A stretch of DNA of 64,000 nt, from the NCBI GenBank assembly GCA_964457065.1, contig CAYWDQ010000001.1:62001-126000 (forward strand), in the 5' to 3' direction. This DNA is from Bog-473 sp964457065 (GTDB taxonomy: Bacteria; Actinomycetota; Acidimicrobiia; Acidimicrobiales; RAAP-2). The position numbers were made by a program, and so were the translations under genes. The stretch's first letter is position 1; every line of letters begins with the position of its first letter. The notes beneath the pieces are model-generated. The model saw nothing but the letters and a program-made list of their open reading frames with translations. It did no database searches and was not told the DNA's origin. This document shows, piece after piece, positions 62,548-64,000 of this stretch.

Positions 62548-63419
62548 GGCCCGCTCACCGCGCCCACGGTCTTCTGTCGCAGGATTCGGGTCAGCCCCTC
62601 CTGGACCATGGAGACGCAGAGGTGGCCGGATTGGTCGAAGAGAAAGCCCCGGGCGAGGCCGCGCCCTGCGATGGCGACGGGTGAATCGGTGTCGTAGAGC
62701 AGCCATTCGTCGGCCCGGAAGGGCCGGTGGAACCACATGCAGTGGTCAAGGCTGGCGCTCATGAAACCCTCGTCGCCCCAGCGCACCTCGTGCGGGGCAA
62801 GGATGGTGTCGATCAGGGACATGTCCGAGGCGTAGGTCGCCACGCAGGCGTGCAGAAGCGGATCGTCGGGCAACTCGCCGTCGGCGCGGATCCACAGTCG
62901 ATGGCTGGGCTCGCCGGCCCCCCGCGAGTGCCAAGGCAGCTCGCCGATGTGGCGCTGGTCGATGGGATGGGGGCGGTCGAACCACTCGGCCAGCTCGTCC
63001 TTCCACGGCTCGAGGCGCTCGGCGAGCGGTGCCAGGGCTTCGGGCGCGGGCACCTCGGGCATGGGGAACTGGTGCTGAGGTCCCTCGTCGAGGTCGTGGA
63101 AGGAGGCCTCGAGGTTGAAGATGGCCCGGCCGTGCTGGACGGCGACGACACGCCGGGTCGTGAACGACCTTCCGTCGCGGATCCTGTCCACCTCGTAGAG
63201 GATGGGCACCATCGGATCGCCGGGCCGCAGGAAGTACGAGTGCAGCGAGTGGACGCGACCGTGCTCGACCGTTCGCCCGGCTGCCATCAGGGCTTGCCCG
63301 GCCACCTGCCCGCCGAACACACGCTGGCGCTCCTCGTTGGGCTGGATGCCCCGGAAGATGTTGACCTCAATGGGCTCGAGGTCAAGCAGGTCGACGAGGA
63401 ATTCCAGGGACGTGCTCAT
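62544..63419 (-). CDS. tesB: acyl-CoA thioesterase II
   Basis: Double-hotdog thioesterase of 291 residues, the standard TesB length. It has FRGIQPNEERQRVFGGQVAGQALMAAGRTV at the start, HSLHSYFLRPGDPMVPILYEVDRIRDGRSFTTRRVVAVQHGRAIF, and the C-terminal hotdog SLDHCMWFHRPFRADEWLLYDTDSPVAIAGRGLARGFLFDQSGHL with the catalytic-region Asp (LIDTILAPHE). It hydrolyses acyl-CoA to free acid and CoA. Confidence 0.94.
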   Translation of the reverse strand: MSTSLEFLVDLLDLEPIEVNIFRGIQPNEERQRVFGGQVAGQALMAAGRTVEHGRVHSLHSYFLRPGDPMVPILYEVDRIRDGRSFTTRRVVAVQHGRAIFNLEASFHDLDEGPQHQFPMPEVPAPEALAPLAERLEPWKDELAEWFDRPHPIDQRHIGELPWHSRGAGEPSHRLWIRADGELPDDPLLHACVATYASDMSLIDTILAPHEVRWGDEGFMSASLDHCMWFHRPFRADEWLLYDTDSPVAIAGRGLARGFLFDQSGHLCVSMVQEGLTRILRQKTVGAVSGP

Positions 63420-63494
63420 CCGTCCATGTTCGCAGGCGTCGGGGCGTGCCCCGGCACGAGCACGCCGCCGCGGCCCCCGCTACCCTGCGGCGAC

Positions 63495-64000
63495 ATGGCA
63501 CAGGTGTCCCCGGCCCGCGAGGGCGAGATCGTCTTCCCCAGCGGGTTCACCTGGGGCGTCGCCACGGCGGCGCACCAGATCGAGGGAGGCAACGTCAACA
63601 ACGACTGGTGGGCGTGGGAGCACGACCCCGCATCGGGGACGCTCGAGCCGAGCGGAGATGCCTGTGACTCGTTCCACCGCTGGCGCGAGGACGTGCAGCT
63701 CGTGGCGGACATGGGACTCGGCGCCTACCGCTTCTCGCTGGAGTGGAGCCGCATCGAGCCCGCGGAGGGCGAGTTCTCGACGGCCACGCTGGAGCACTAC
63801 CGGCGCATGTGTGCCGCCTGCCACGGGCACGGGATCATCCCCGTCGTCACCTTTCACCACTTCACGACGCCGCGGTGGCTGGCCGAGCGCGGTGGCTGGG
63901 AGGCGCCCGACGCCCCCGAGTGCTTCGCCCGGTTCGTGGCCCGGGCCTCCGCGTACCTCGGAGATCTCATCGGATGGGCCTGCACCATCAACGAGCCGAA
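63495..64000 (+). CDS. beta-glucosidase, glycoside hydrolase family 1 (3' truncated by window edge)
   Basis: The first 168 codons of a GH1 enzyme run off the window. FPSGFTWGVATAAHQIEGG is the GH1 N-terminal signature, followed by ACDSFHRWREDVQLVADMGLGAYRFSLEWSRIEP and VVTFHHFTTPRWLAERGGW. The last visible residues are TINEP, the motif with the acid/base glutamate. It cleaves beta-glucosides; no signal peptide is visible. The ATG at 63495 is divergent from tesB. Confidence 0.92.
   Translation, partial: MAQVSPAREGEIVFPSGFTWGVATAAHQIEGGNVNNDWWAWEHDPASGTLEPSGDACDSFHRWREDVQLVADMGLGAYRFSLEWSRIEPAEGEFSTATLEHYRRMCAACHGHGIIPVVTFHHFTTPRWLAERGGWEAPDAPECFARFVARASAYLGDLIGWACTINEP

Overview
The window is high-GC, gene-dense DNA from an actinobacterium-like chromosome. 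Pointers to that are the SHOCT, DUF2510 and DUF4328 small membrane proteins, two LLM-class F420-type oxidoreductases, an SCO6745-family protein, a MarP-type serine protease, frequent GTG starts and many ATGA/GTGA overlaps. I infer an aerobic heterotroph, possibly of the Acidimicrobiia, but no rRNA or other strong taxonomic marker is present. Two runs of exactly 100 N inside one repetitive gene show that this is a scaffolded draft assembly. I see no phage, insertion sequence, CRISPR array or integrase.

Layout. 1-1087: two SHOCT proteins flanking a DUF6325 protein. 1128-5204 (minus): a glycerol kinase / FAD glycerol-3-phosphate dehydrogenase / second FAD oxidoreductase operon. 5515-10603 (plus): APC permease, choline-kinase-like kinase and a dimethylglycine/sarcosine-dehydrogenase-like FAD-GcvT fusion, divergent from the glycerol operon across a promoter region holding a perfect palindrome. 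10965-18285: a large membrane protein, a TetR/P450 pair, a bacterial PH-domain pair and an SCO6745-family protein. 18292-22287 (minus): a four-gene catabolic operon (acyl-CoA dehydrogenase, M20 amidohydrolase, SDR, NIPSNAP-like). 22365-26496 (minus): the phosphate transporter in the order pstB-pstS-pstC-pstA, with a Pho-box-like array of 11-bp units upstream. 26614-40052: mixed metabolism and envelope genes, including ChrA, F420-type oxidoreductases, an aldehyde dehydrogenase, MarP, GH15 and an MBL-fold hydrolase.

40164-49727 is an information-processing block: tRNA-Ser(CGA), tadA, a very repetitive Ala/Glu/Arg-rich membrane protein with three acidic WDxF repeats at its N-terminus, tRNA-Ser(GGA), the SRP RNA gene, dnaX, recR, asd, phoU and rmuC. 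49823-58568 is a tightly overlapping recC-recB-recD operon. 58832-64000 holds a UDP-sulfoquinovose synthase (sulfolipid head-group synthesis), a membrane-anchored unknown, citrate synthase, acyl-CoA thioesterase II and the 5' part of a GH1 beta-glucosidase.

How the genes work together: glycerol and methylated-amine/amino-alcohol uptake and oxidation at the left end; high-affinity phosphate uptake, whose regulator phoU lies 21 kb away; glucan/glucoside cleavage (GH15, GH1), with a possible relic of a glucose-dehydrogenase start between GH15 and the MBL gene; and DNA repair in the right half. The observations most worth following are the WDxF/repeat membrane protein between the two serine tRNAs, the sulfolipid synthase in an apparent non-phototroph, the Pho-box array, and the 14-codon open frame coupled to the MBL gene. 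I see no clearly new multi-gene system; most loci fall into known families.
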